Shown: positions 1-7,505 of the stretch, in pieces
Layout: the number at the start of each line of letters is the position of its first letter
Numbering within the stretch: the first letter of the stretch is position 1
NCBI GenBank assembly: GCA_030587405.1
Contig: JAUQZD010000005.1
Coordinates: 1 to 15,219, forward strand
Length of the DNA stretch: 15,219 nt
Origin: Candidatus Freyrarchaeum guaymasense
GTDB taxonomy: Archaea; Asgardarchaeota; Jordarchaeia; Jordarchaeales; Freyrarchaeaceae
Reading direction: 5' to 3'
Translations under genes and position numbers: made by a program
Notes under the pieces: model-generated
Told to the model about the DNA's origin: nothing
Databases searched by the model: none
What the model saw: the letters and a program-made list of their open reading frames with translations, nothing else

Positions 1-1
1 C

Positions 2-529
2 CGGAAAAATTATGGATTATATTTATATTTTTTTGTTCAGGGGGATCGTGTCCGTGCGGCGAGAAGCTTGGGAAGGGCTCTCCACTACGTTCAAGATAAG
101 AGCCTGTCTAAGGGATTCCTGGGGTTATCCCACGGCTCAAGGGAGGACGAAGTCGCCCTTCAAAAGGTTCCCCTTGAAGCAATCGATGACGGGATTTCAT
201 CGGCAGTCTGCTCCCCCCACTACGTTGAAAAAGTTATCAGGGAGGTTATGAGGGAGGCATGCTGGGCGTCGGCCGCAATAGCTAAGGCTGTGTTTGGAAT
301 GAGAGATCCTCCCAAGGAGCTGCCATCCGCGTTGAGACACGCCAAAGAGAGATATTGGAAAAGAACGATTCCTCTAGCCGCTACGGCGTCAATGGCATTC
401 CTGCTGGCGGCGGCCATAACACGAAACCTCCTCCTAGCTCTAGGAGTCCTGTCAGGATACGTAATCCAGCTACTAGACAGAAAATACCATTACTTAAAGA
501 AGGAAGCTAAATGGTTCGGCATCAGCTAA
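2..529 (+). CDS. Partial helical membrane protein with HYVQD motif (possible zinc-dependent phospholipase C-like fold), 5' end outside window
   Basis: The reading frame is open from the first bases of the window, so the gene probably starts upstream. A TTG at 68 is the first possible start inside the window, but the residues before it (YFFVQGDRVRAARSLGRALH, residues 10-28 of the visible part) continue the same helical pattern. GRALHYVQD (24-32) resembles the His/Asp motif of the zinc-dependent phospholipase C / S1-P1 nuclease fold, where paired histidines and aspartates bind zinc. A second histidine follows in SHGSREDEV. The C-terminal third has two hydrophobic segments (about 123-140 and 143-158) ending in a lysine-rich tail, so the protein is probably membrane-attached. 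The family call is an inference from the motif and helix pattern. A soluble-domain helical protein with unrelated function is possible. No downstream gene is coupled to it. Confidence 0.6.
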   Translation, partial: RKNYGLYLYFFVQGDRVRAARSLGRALHYVQDKSLSKGFLGLSHGSREDEVALQKVPLEAIDDGISSAVCSPHYVEKVIREVMREACWASAAIAKAVFGMRDPPKELPSALRHAKERYWKRTIPLAATASMAFLLAAAITRNLLLALGVLSGYVIQLLDRKYHYLKKEAKWFGIS

Positions 530-847
530 AGCATGCATCGCGGAGGGAAACGCCACACGCGAAAGAAGGAAGAGAAAACCCTCAATCCACCCTCCACGGT
601 GAGAACAACATTCTCATCAGCCGCTCACCCAGAGATCAACCATGAAACATTAAGGGTAAACCAACACATCCTCCACCCGGCATCCACCATTCCACGCCGG
701 GAAACAACCCCCACATCACTGGAAACACTACAAGACGTAGCCCTCCGGACGCCAGCAGTTACAAGCAACCACGAAGCCCCACCCAAGCCTCCCAACACCC
801 ATCCCCCCACCAACGTTACCCATACACTTCACGCAAAACGGTGAAGG

Positions 848-1040
848 AAGCGTGCAGGATCATACACGTGTAAAAAGATTTCCCCGGCTTCAACCGCGTC
901 ACCGCTACAAACTCTGGAGGAATTGGACATACACGTGTAAAAAAACCTCCAATTTCAGCGTGGAAAGCGTGCAGGATCATACACGTGTAAAAAGATTTCC
1001 CCGGCTTCAACCGCGTCACCGCTACAAACTCTGGAGGAAT
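848..1040. repeat. Perfect 76-bp direct repeat (848-923 and 965-1040) with 41-bp spacer
   Basis: Bases 848-923 and 965-1040 are identical and are offset by 117 bases. Each copy contains the 10-bp palindrome TACACGTGTA (863-872 and 980-989). The 41-bp spacer carries a third copy (930-939) inside a partly matching stretch, CATACACGTGTAAAAA, which is shared by all three sites. The palindromes are 67 and 50 bases apart. Possible roles are binding sites for a dimeric protein, a replication or segregation element, or a simple duplication. The sequence does not decide among these. Confidence 0.85.
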
Positions 1041-1610
1041 ATAGAGAAATATTGTGGGGTGGTTTGGGTGGAGTTCTCTTTTAGGGGGATGCCTTAAGGT
1101 GGGTTATGAGGGTTGTGGCTAGGAGGGGGTTAAACGGGGAGGGTGGTTTTTCGTTTGGATGTGTTAAACTGTGAGCGGTTTGATTTCTTGGGGCTGTTGG
1201 GCTTGTCTGGCTTCGGCGTCTGTGTACGCTGCCAGTAAATGAGAGCTGGTGTTCATGTTCTGGCTGGGAGTCTTCGTGGGCTTTGGCGCTTGCACTTAGG
1301 TTGCACTTGCCACTGTGTGCTCCACTTTAGAGTGGTTGTATCGTATTTCTGCCATTGTTGAAGCCTTTAGTATGAGGGTTTTTCATGGTTTCGCTGGTTT
1401 TAACTTCACCGGGGCTCGGAGGCCGGTTTCCCTCCATGTACGTCTAAGCGGGAGGGCCTTCTCACCTGATTTAAATTACGCAAAAGGCATGGTGTACTTT
1501 TGCATGTCTGATATCGTAGCCTTAAAACCTCGTAGAGGGAGAGGCTTGTTATTCTACATGTCTTAAAACGTGGAGGCTTTAATAGAAAAATATTAAATGG
1601 TTTGTTTGAC

Positions 1611-1627
1611 TATAAAGAATATAAATG
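1611..1627 (+). promoter_or_regulatory. TATA-like promoter elements of the surface-protein gene
   Basis: Two overlapping A/T boxes, TATAAAGAAT (1611-1620) and ATATAAATG (1619-1627), lie 33-49 bases before the ATG at 1660. An archaeal box near 1619-1626 would place the transcript start near 1645-1650. That gives a short leader containing GGAGAG directly before the ATG. Confidence 0.45.
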
Positions 1628-1659
1628 TGTGAATTGGAGTAGCTTTTCATAACGGAGAG

Positions 1660-3510
1660 ATGGGATGGGAAAACATGAGGGGTAGGCTGATGCTGGCGGT
1701 CGTTACGGTGCTGCTTCTAGTAGCGCCACTCGCGCTCGTAAGCGTTAACTCCTCCCTCACTTCACCCTTCACCGCCTCGACTTGGACGGAGAGATCGCCG
1801 GCCGCCGCTCAGGACGATGGTAACGGAGGGGAAGAAAACCATGTTTCCTTTGCAAGCCTGCACGTTTACCCGTCAGCCATAGAGAATAAGACAACGGTTG
1901 TGTACTCGGAGAACTTCGAAGGCTTCCCGCTGGGAGAAGTCTCAAACATCACCAAGGATGGTGGTTGGGCTTCACTAAGGCTCTCGATCCACTCGATGAA
2001 GGAAGGGTTAAACGCGTCCGCCCCAAGCTACCTGTCGACGTTCCTAGCTAACCCGATCAGGGGGCCAATACCAGGGCACCCAGACCATATAAAAGGGCCG
2101 CCGGACGTCTACTACTACTCATTCTTCTACCAGTTCTCGCAGATGCTGGTTAACATGATTTCCCCCCACTTTAACACTAGTTCTGGGATTATCATAGTAG
2201 GCCACCCCTCCGACTCAAACTGGTGTAACGAGACTGCAAGGGGGATCTTTGAAAACATTTCAGCGGGGGCGAGGGATGCAGGCATACTCCTTGAGATAGT
2301 TGACAGCGATGTCCTCACGTTCACGGACGCGAAGGGAGGAACCCAGGTCCTGAGCTACGTGATCTTCACAGCCTTCAACGACTCGGAGACGATAATAGAC
2401 GTTATGTCACAGCAGTGGGAAGAGGGACCACCAGATAAAGTGCTTCAAGCCAAGGAGAAGTACCTCATGATAAGCAGCGAGTGGCATGGAAAGTGGGAGT
2501 CGTCAGGCGAGATGGGAGCGGTGATCGAGGGGGGTGTGAAGCGGTACGGAGACCTCTACACGGTTAGCTTAAGGGACATCATTGGAGCGCCGTCGGATGT
2601 TCAAAACTTAGAGTTCGAGTATGAAACATACGTGGTCTTCCACCTCCCCATGAACGTTAAGGAAATAAGCTACACACCCCCGGAAAGGCAGTCGTGGCTC
2701 TACCCCTACCTCCTGGTGATAAACGCCACGGAACCAGCCCCAGACTACGCTGTAACGTACACGGTCTCAGCCGGGAACCCGCTCATAGTCGTAGATTACG
2801 ACATGACGAACTGGAATATGACTGCTGGCGAGACGGAGAACATAACGTTAACCGTGAGAAACGTTGGGGATGCCACAGCCTACAACGTGTGCCTGTACCT
2901 TGAAAGCCAGAACACCACGGCTGTGTACTTCACGGACGGGCCACCGGACGAAAAATACCACTTCAACACCACGGTAGGCGACTTGAACGCTGGCAGCAGC
3001 GTCACAGTGGAGGTGAACGTTACGGCGAACAACACCGGGATGAGCCACATACTAGTGGTCTCCGCCTACGCGTCATCAAACAATGACAACGCAACACCAT
3101 ACCTTTCAGCGGTGTACTTCCCGTGCTGGGTTGAGGCAGGAGACGTGCCGCTCCTGGTGATCACAGCAAACTTCTCAGACTGGATCCTGGACGCCGGCCA
3201 AGAGTTCACGGTCAGGTACACGGTGAGGAACGTCGGCGACTACGACGCGTCCAACGTGACCGTCTCCCCAACCCCATTCGGCCCAGTCACCTCGTGCAAC
3301 GTAACCCTAGGACCATACGATGAGCCATTAAAGCTAATGCTGGGCGACATAGCAGCGCATGGAAGCGTCACGGCTGAGGTCAACATGACGCTTGAGACGA
3401 TAGTCGCCGAGCGGGGAACGCCGGTCACCCCAGCCGTAATCCTCTTCACAGGCGACGGTAAGATAACGGACCCCAACCCTCAGGGAGAGATGCTCGGGCC
3501 AAATATCTAG
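1660..3510 (+). CDS. Secreted CARDB-repeat surface protein, N-terminal part (broken by frameshift)
   Basis: The product is 616 residues with a signal peptide: a short basic start, then a hydrophobic core (about 9-28). ATG 1660 is used here; ATG 1675 (starting MRGRLMLAVV) is an equally good start. Residues from about 60 to 360 form a domain I do not recognise. Two CARDB-type beta-sandwich repeats follow, around 375-480 (TAGETENITLTVRNVGDATA) and 495-600 (DAGQEFTVRYTVRNVGDYDA). About 20 N-X-S/T sequons indicate heavy N-glycosylation outside the cell. The frame stops at 3508-3510 in the middle of a repeat series, with no C-terminal anchor. The next frame (3539-4438) supplies a further repeat and a membrane anchor but lacks a signal peptide. 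The two are best read as one gene of about 920 codons with a +1 shift between 3467 and 3510. The role is probably cell-envelope or S-layer associated; its substrate is unknown. Confidence 0.8.
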   Translation: MGWENMRGRLMLAVVTVLLLVAPLALVSVNSSLTSPFTASTWTERSPAAAQDDGNGGEENHVSFASLHVYPSAIENKTTVVYSENFEGFPLGEVSNITKDGGWASLRLSIHSMKEGLNASAPSYLSTFLANPIRGPIPGHPDHIKGPPDVYYYSFFYQFSQMLVNMISPHFNTSSGIIIVGHPSDSNWCNETARGIFENISAGARDAGILLEIVDSDVLTFTDAKGGTQVLSYVIFTAFNDSETIIDVMSQQWEEGPPDKVLQAKEKYLMISSEWHGKWESSGEMGAVIEGGVKRYGDLYTVSLRDIIGAPSDVQNLEFEYETYVVFHLPMNVKEISYTPPERQSWLYPYLLVINATEPAPDYAVTYTVSAGNPLIVVDYDMTNWNMTAGETENITLTVRNVGDATAYNVCLYLESQNTTAVYFTDGPPDEKYHFNTTVGDLNAGSSVTVEVNVTANNTGMSHILVVSAYASSNNDNATPYLSAVYFPCWVEAGDVPLLVITANFSDWILDAGQEFTVRYTVRNVGDYDASNVTVSPTPFGPVTSCNVTLGPYDEPLKLMLGDIAAHGSVTAEVNMTLETIVAERGTPVTPAVILFTGDGKITDPNPQGEMLGPNI

Positions 3511-3538
3511 GATTCTGCAGAGCGCTTACTGCCCGCCC

Positions 3539-4438
3539 ATGCCCAGATCCAGCACGTCCCTGTTCTTGGAGGTTGAAAGGTGGCCTAAAGCGTTCACGGT
3601 ATCCGCAGGAGGGGAAGTGCTTATAGGGGTTAAGGTTAGGAATAGGGGCACTACCACGGTTAACGTGACGGTTCTAGACATGTTCCCAGGTGAGGCGTTC
3701 ACCCTTGTCGAGGGGGACTACGAGGCAAACCTAACGCTGGCCAGCGGCTCGTCGACGGCGATAGTTTACGTGGTCAAGGCGAAGAGGGACGTGTCGATAA
3801 GGCTGCCTGTGGCAACGGTCTCGGTAAGCTACTACAGGTACCCATACACGTCCGTCATCCTTATAGGTGCACCTGTTGAGCCTCCCTCAGGCATGAGCGT
3901 CGAGCTCCCCGCAGGAAACAACACGGTAGACGCAAGCACCGAGGCAGGGGTCTCGATAAACATTCAAACATCTAAACCCGTCAAGGTGACCATAGAAGGA
4001 CTGGAGGAGAACCCTGGAGGACCTCCTCCAGAGGGATTCCAGATAATTGGAAGAGTGATATCCATAGAGGTCGACGACCCCAGCGCCGTCGAGCTAGTGG
4101 TAGTGTTCATAAAGTATAATCAGACGTACCTTGACGAGCACGGCATAGACGAGCACTCGCTCAAGGTGAGCTTCTGGAACGAGACAAGCCAGCAATGGGA
4201 GTTCCTGGACACCGCGATAGACGCTGAGAACGACGTGGCAATAGGCTACTCAGGCCACCTCACCTACTTCGCCATAATAGGATCGGTCAGGCAGCCATCC
4301 TACCTCCCCCTCGTACTACTAGCATACCTCTACACGTCCCAAAGCCAGACAGGCATTCTAACGATTGGAGGAGCCATAGTACTGGTGGTGGTAGCGGGTG
4401 GAGTGACGGTATGGATGAGGAGGCGCCGGCAAGCATAA
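3539..4438 (+). CDS. C-terminal, membrane-anchored part of the broken surface protein
   Basis: The visible frame has 299 residues from ATG 3539, but there is no ribosome binding site or promoter before that ATG. The frame is open back to 3467, so it is more likely the continuation of the upstream gene in another frame than an independent gene. It opens with a CARDB/DUF11-like repeat (VEVERW-like strand, then VLIGVKVRNRG near 28-38). It continues with a domain near 170-250 that resembles the PGF-pre-PGF domain of archaeal surface proteins (Y-L-D-E-H-G-I-D, W-E-F-L-D, H-L-T-Y-F-A-I). It ends in one transmembrane helix (about 273-292) followed by RRRR, which is typical of a type I membrane anchor. 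Five or so glycosylation sequons remain. It could still be translated by frameshifting or reinitiation. Confidence 0.75.
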   Translation: MPRSSTSLFLEVERWPKAFTVSAGGEVLIGVKVRNRGTTTVNVTVLDMFPGEAFTLVEGDYEANLTLASGSSTAIVYVVKAKRDVSIRLPVATVSVSYYRYPYTSVILIGAPVEPPSGMSVELPAGNNTVDASTEAGVSINIQTSKPVKVTIEGLEENPGGPPPEGFQIIGRVISIEVDDPSAVELVVVFIKYNQTYLDEHGIDEHSLKVSFWNETSQQWEFLDTAIDAENDVAIGYSGHLTYFAIIGSVRQPSYLPLVLLAYLYTSQSQTGILTIGGAIVLVVVAGGVTVWMRRRRQA

Positions 4439-4449
4439 CCCATCCACTC

Positions 4450-4464
4450 CTCTTTTTTCCTTCC
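4450..4464 (+). terminator. T-rich transcription terminator after surface-protein gene
   Basis: A pyrimidine tract with a run of six T (4453-4458) starts about 12 bases after the stop codon. This matches archaeal intrinsic termination at T-runs. No strong hairpin precedes it. Confidence 0.5.
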
Positions 4465-4543
4465 TCGCCACGCACCTCCGAGGGCGTGTTAGGGGTGCTG
4501 AGGGGGGAGATGTTGAAGGGTTGAAGCGTGGAGGAGTTGACGT

Positions 4544-5356
4544 ATGGATAGGAGGAAGGCTGCGGCTGTCGCCCTCGTGATCCTAGCAGCCTCCTTAGGG
4601 TTGATTTTCGCCGTCCAGATGAAGGTGGCCAATGAGAGGCTTGGATGGTTCATGCAGCTCCTAGCCCTCTCCGCGTTCGGGCAAGGGGAGGGAGGCGAGT
4701 ACTGGCTTGACATGTCAGACGAGGAGCTTAACTCTATCCTCACGGTGAAGTACGTTGACGAGGCTGACTGGACGGAGGAGGAAACACCCGAGGAGCTTAA
4801 GGAGCCAAGGGTGAACCTTCCCTCAACGAACATCACATCCATCAGCCTAGGGGTTAAGGGAGAGTACCTCTACATCAAGGTTGAATTCGAAGGGGTGATA
4901 CCGGAGCAGCCTCCAAAAACGGAGGAGGGAGGCTACGTTCTAACGTGGACGTTCACCATACTGATGGACGTCGACAACGACACCAGCACGGGGTGGCACG
5001 GCATAGACGTGCTGGTTGGAGCCGTTAAAAGGTACAACAGCGATGAAGGGTTCGGCCACGGAATGGTCTACAACGTGCCGAGCATACCCGACGAGGAGGA
5101 AGCAATGCAGCAAGCTGGCGAGCTGCTCCTCCGCTACAAGGGCGGGCTAGGCTACAACTACGTCGTCCTCGAAGTCCCCATGGAGAAGGCCGGCCTACAG
5201 CCAGGCCAGACGGTGATAGTGGACATCCACGCCGAAGCCGAAAGCGAAGAGTTCCACCACTACACGTTCGACGCCTTAACAGCATACAACGCAACCTACA
5301 GCGGCCCCGACCACCCAGCAGGCTACGTCCAGCAAATAGTAATACCAACAGGATAA
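4544..5356 (+). CDS. Secreted or membrane-anchored beta-sandwich protein (CBM9/DOMON-like)
   Basis: The product has 270 residues. Residues 5-24 form a hydrophobic signal or anchor helix after MDRRK. A negatively charged linker follows (about 55-90). Residues 92-250 look like a single beta-sandwich: an early strand pair, ISLGVKGEYLYIKVEFEG, then TILMDVDNDTSTGWHGIDVL. The latter resembles the calcium-binding or ligand-binding loop of CBM9/DOMON-type extracellular domains (I-D-x-D-x-N-x-S-T-G-W). Three N-glycosylation sequons are visible. GGAGG lies 9 bases before the ATG. The gene follows the surface-protein gene by 105 bases with a T-rich terminator between them, so it probably has its own transcript, but it may act on the same cell surface. 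The ligand is unknown and the fold call is an inference. Confidence 0.7.
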   Translation: MDRRKAAAVALVILAASLGLIFAVQMKVANERLGWFMQLLALSAFGQGEGGEYWLDMSDEELNSILTVKYVDEADWTEEETPEELKEPRVNLPSTNITSISLGVKGEYLYIKVEFEGVIPEQPPKTEEGGYVLTWTFTILMDVDNDTSTGWHGIDVLVGAVKRYNSDEGFGHGMVYNVPSIPDEEEAMQQAGELLLRYKGGLGYNYVVLEVPMEKAGLQPGQTVIVDIHAEAESEEFHHYTFDALTAYNATYSGPDHPAGYVQQIVIPTG

Positions 5357-5387
5357 CATTAGGATGGCAGGCATTCACCCTCCACCC

Positions 5388-5402
5388 TTTTTTACTCTTT
5401 TT
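5388..5402 (+). terminator. T-run terminator after the beta-sandwich gene
   Basis: A six-T run (5388-5393) and a five-T run (5398-5402) lie about 32 bases after the stop codon, in a pyrimidine-rich stretch. Confidence 0.55.
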
Positions 5403-5443
5403 ACTGGTTCCCCCTCGTCCGGCTCTGTGTTGCAAATAGAAAC

Positions 5444-5470
5444 AAAAATATACTGCCTCGTAAAAATTAT
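5444..5470 (+). promoter_or_regulatory. TATA-like boxes of the regulator-amidotransferase unit
   Basis: AAAAATATAC (5444-5453) is about 26 bases before GTG 5473. A second box, TAAAAATTAT (5461-5470), is about 26 bases before the GTG codons at 5491 and 5497. Either would give a leaderless or nearly leaderless message. Confidence 0.45.
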
Positions 5471-5472
5471 CA

Positions 5473-5889
5473 GTGAACTTTTTATGTGGGGTGGCCGTGT
5501 TGACGGAGGCGTCGGCTAAGCCTGCTAGGAGGAACGCTGGCATGGCAGGCCGACGCCCGCTACTTCTCAAGCCCTCGAGAGCCCTTATCGCGGGGGTTCT
5601 GCTCGAGGGGCCACTCCACGTGCGGGGGATAGCAAGGCTGACCGGGTTAAACCCCTCAACGATTTCGAGAATCCTGAGGAAGATGGAGGGTGAGGGGCTG
5701 GTGGTCAGCCGGGTGGAGGGTAAGCGGCGGGTTTACGAGATGAGTGATGAAGGGAGACGCGAGCTCGCATTTGCCGTTTACGAGCTCGACCTGGCATTTT
5801 CCATTCAGGGAACGGTTAGGAGCGTTCTCGGCGTTCCCAAGAACACTTTGCCCGCCGGCTGCCTGCAGGTGGTTGAAGCCGGGTGGTAG
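5473..5889 (+). CDS. Winged-helix transcriptional regulator (MarR/ArsR-like)
   Basis: From GTG 5473 the product has 138 residues; in-frame GTG codons at 5491 and 5497 are alternative starts. A helix-turn-helix spans about 49-70 (HVRGIARLTGLNPSTISRIL, where the recognition helix has S-T-I-S-R-I). A basic wing follows, SRVEGKRRVYEMSDEGRREL (79-98). This is the arrangement of archaeal ArsR/MarR-type DNA-binding proteins. No metal-binding cysteine pair is obvious, so the signal it senses is not visible. Its stop codon ends two bases before the amidotransferase start, so the two are surely cotranscribed and probably translationally coupled. Autoregulation of this unit is likely but not shown. The C-terminal 30 residues do not match a known effector domain that I recognise. 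Confidence 0.75.
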   Translation: MNFLCGVAVLTEASAKPARRNAGMAGRRPLLLKPSRALIAGVLLEGPLHVRGIARLTGLNPSTISRILRKMEGEGLVVSRVEGKRRVYEMSDEGRRELAFAVYELDLAFSIQGTVRSVLGVPKNTLPAGCLQVVEAGW

Positions 5890-5891
5890 CC

Positions 5892-6731
5892 TTGTGCGAC
5901 CTTTTAGCGATGTGTTTCAGTAAGCCTGTGACCGCTTCCTTCTCCCTCACGGGGTTCAGGGCGAGAAGTGAACATAACTGGGATGGGTGGGGTGTCGCAT
6001 GGTACCCTGACAGGGCGGTTCAGGTCATCAAGGAGCCAGTTAGCGCCGGTGAAAGCAGGCTTTTTTCAGCCTTACTAGGGGATGTGGAGGTGAGGTCTGA
6101 GATCTTCATCGCGCACGTCCGCCGCGCCTCAAACCCTAGGCTGGCGCCCCCATCCTACAGGAACACTCACCCGTTCTGGAGGGAGCTGAACGGCAAGGCG
6201 TACGTTTTCGCGCATAACGGGTCTCTTAAGCCGGGTGTTGGAAGCCTCGGCTTCAAGGCGAGGTTTCCGCTTGGAAGGTTCAGGCCGGTCGGCGGAACAG
6301 GGTCGGAGTACGTCTTCTGCCACATGCTGGCGTGCATCGAGGAGAACGTTGAGGAGTGGGGGGCTGACGAGTTCAGGTGGCTCTCCGAGAAGCTGGCTGA
6401 GGTAAACGAGTACTTCACGTTCAACTGCGCCATGAGCGACGGGGAACACCTCTTCATCTACCACGACTCCGGGGGGCACAACGGGATGGCTTTCACCTTT
6501 AGACGGGCTCCCTTCCCGACAATACGGTTGAGGGACATGGACGAAGAAGTGGTCTTGCAGGAGGTTAAGGAAGACGGGCTTCAAGGATTCGTGGTAACAA
6601 CGCTGTCGAAGCAGTACGTAGGGAGGCCGGTTTACCTCACAAATGAGAAGTGGACGCCGGTTAAGCCGGGGGAGCTAATGGTCATTAAAAAGGGAAGACT
6701 GATCTACTCAAACAGGGGGAGAACGGTTTAA
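5892..6731 (+). CDS. Class II glutamine amidotransferase, YafJ-like
   Basis: The product is 279 residues from TTG 5892. This start is chosen because it gives M-C-D-L-L-A-M, which matches the MCELLGM opening of E. coli YafJ and puts the nucleophile at Cys2, exposed after Met removal. GTG 5883 would bury the cysteine; ATG 5910 gives another M-C but loses the conserved opening. Further family marks are DGWGVAWY (31-38), IAHVRRASN, the NTHPF box, AHNGSL (oxyanion Asn-Gly) and a GTGSE segment in place of the usual TDSE. The domain hydrolyses glutamine to release ammonia. The acceptor reaction of YafJ-type proteins is uncertain, and no synthetase domain is fused here. A G-rich stretch upstream can serve as ribosome binding site. 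It is coupled to the winged-helix regulator before it. Confidence 0.88.
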   Translation: MCDLLAMCFSKPVTASFSLTGFRARSEHNWDGWGVAWYPDRAVQVIKEPVSAGESRLFSALLGDVEVRSEIFIAHVRRASNPRLAPPSYRNTHPFWRELNGKAYVFAHNGSLKPGVGSLGFKARFPLGRFRPVGGTGSEYVFCHMLACIEENVEEWGADEFRWLSEKLAEVNEYFTFNCAMSDGEHLFIYHDSGGHNGMAFTFRRAPFPTIRLRDMDEEVVLQEVKEDGLQGFVVTTLSKQYVGRPVYLTNEKWTPVKPGELMVIKKGRLIYSNRGRTV

Positions 6732-6822
6732 GTTCAACGCTGAACCGTGAAAACACCCTCCGAAAGGCGTAAACGCCGAAAACACTAAGAATGCTAAAGA
6801 AGACGTCAATGACGCCTCCCAT
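6685..6822 (-). CDS. Possible small membrane peptide, 45 residues
   Basis: ATG at 6822 is preceded on the minus strand by GAGGTGAGG with a 7-base spacing, a very good archaeal ribosome binding site. The product starts with a hydrophobic helix (VIDVFFSILSVFGVYAF) followed by RRVFSRF. Its last third overlaps the 3' end of the amidotransferase gene on the other strand. No family is recognised and the coding signal is weak, so it may be chance. The remaining bases 6823-7005 hold nothing I can identify. Confidence 0.2.
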   Translation of the reverse strand: MGGVIDVFFSILSVFGVYAFRRVFSRFSVELKPFSPCLSRSVFPF

Positions 6823-7005
6823 AGTAGAACCTCACCTCTAAGGCGCCGTGAATTACCTTCCAAGAGCTTCTGGGAAGCTGGATCCATCTTCAGCCAGCCT
6901 TTCCACGTCTCCACCGGTGTTAAATCGTGAAGGCGGCGGGCTCACGGAGCGAGCGACAGGGAAGCCACGCACTCCCTTTCCGTTTCACCTTTCACGGAAC
7001 CGTTT

Positions 7006-7457
7006 TTAGGGAAACGTGGAATCAGAAATAGCGTTTCTCCCCCTGTACTCCTTGTGTTCTTTCCCGAGCCCAGCCTCGAGCTCCCTCTCTTCAACGAGCT
7101 TCACGTACACTGCACCACACAGCAGAAACAATGCAGTTAGCGTTGCAGCGGACGGAGGATTAATCCAGAATTAATCAGAAGCTAATTCCCAAGCAGTAGA
7201 TTACTGTTCCCTGAAGATGGGGTTTCTGCAGAGCGCGTATGACCGGCTGCCACTAACCTTCTGTGTCGGCACTACCGGAACCTGTGCTCCTCCGCCAACA
7301 CTTAAGCTGGACGAGAGCGCCCACGCTGCGAGTGAGAGGCTGAGCACGGTGAGAGCCGGCGAAACAGTACGCCACCCATCACAGGGCCGGCTGTGATAGT
7401 GCAGAGCAGCACGAACGTTGAAGCACGCTTTAACGGAGACCACCCTTCCCGGTAAAT
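7006..7457 (-). pseudogene. Decayed isoprenylcysteine/phospholipid methyltransferase-like membrane protein (ICMT/PEMT family)
   Basis: Joining minus-strand frames rebuilds a protein of about 150 residues. The first segment, from about 7457, contains STFVLLCTITAGPVMGGVLF (helix 1). The second frame gives ALTVLSLSLAAWALSS, then VPVVPTQKVSGSRSYALCRNPIF, a damaged version of the family motif with G-P-Y and R-x-P-M-Y. The third gives GTVIYCLGISF. The fourth gives INPPSAATLTALFLLCGAVY followed by VKLVEERELEAGLGKEHKEY, matching the family's C-terminal E-E-x-x-L-x-x-x-F-G-x-x-Y-x-x-Y signature. At least three frameshifts separate these pieces, and the likely start codon reads ATT. Intact relatives are S-adenosylmethionine-dependent membrane methyltransferases. 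It lies 48 bases downstream of the RNase HI gene on the same strand. Family membership rests on motif order; the pseudogene status is strong. Confidence 0.7.
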
Positions 7458-7505
7458 GCTCTCGGTAGTATAGGGGCGGTGGGTGTTTAAAGGTTTTTGA
7501 AGGGG

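Larger units (their letters stand above)
530..1659. other. 1.1-kb gene-poor region with skew inversion
   Basis: No convincing gene is seen. The left part (about 540-845) is very poor in G on the plus strand: bases 781-840 have 30 C and 4 G. The right part (about 1041-1330) is the reverse: bases 1081-1140 have 30 G and 4 C. The change happens across the direct repeat at 848-1040. Short open frames at 533-844 and 1315-1566 exist, but their composition follows the strand bias and they show no family signal. The final 60 bases hold the promoter of the surface-protein gene. Confidence 0.6.

Noticed and set aside
533..844. Plus-strand protein of 103 residues
   Set aside because: It is a Pro/Thr/His/Arg-rich product of a strongly C/A-skewed stretch, with no ribosome site and no domain signal.
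848..1040. CRISPR array
   Set aside because: Only two long copies (76 bp) exist; the shared palindromes are 67 and 50 bases apart, with no regular spacer length and no nearby cas gene.
1315..1566. Plus-strand protein of 83 residues before the surface-protein gene
   Set aside because: No ribosome site, no promoter, no domain-like pattern; follows the G/T-skewed composition.
5025..5570. Minus-strand protein of 181 residues
   Set aside because: Arginine/leucine/serine-rich shadow of the beta-sandwich and regulator genes, with no start signal.
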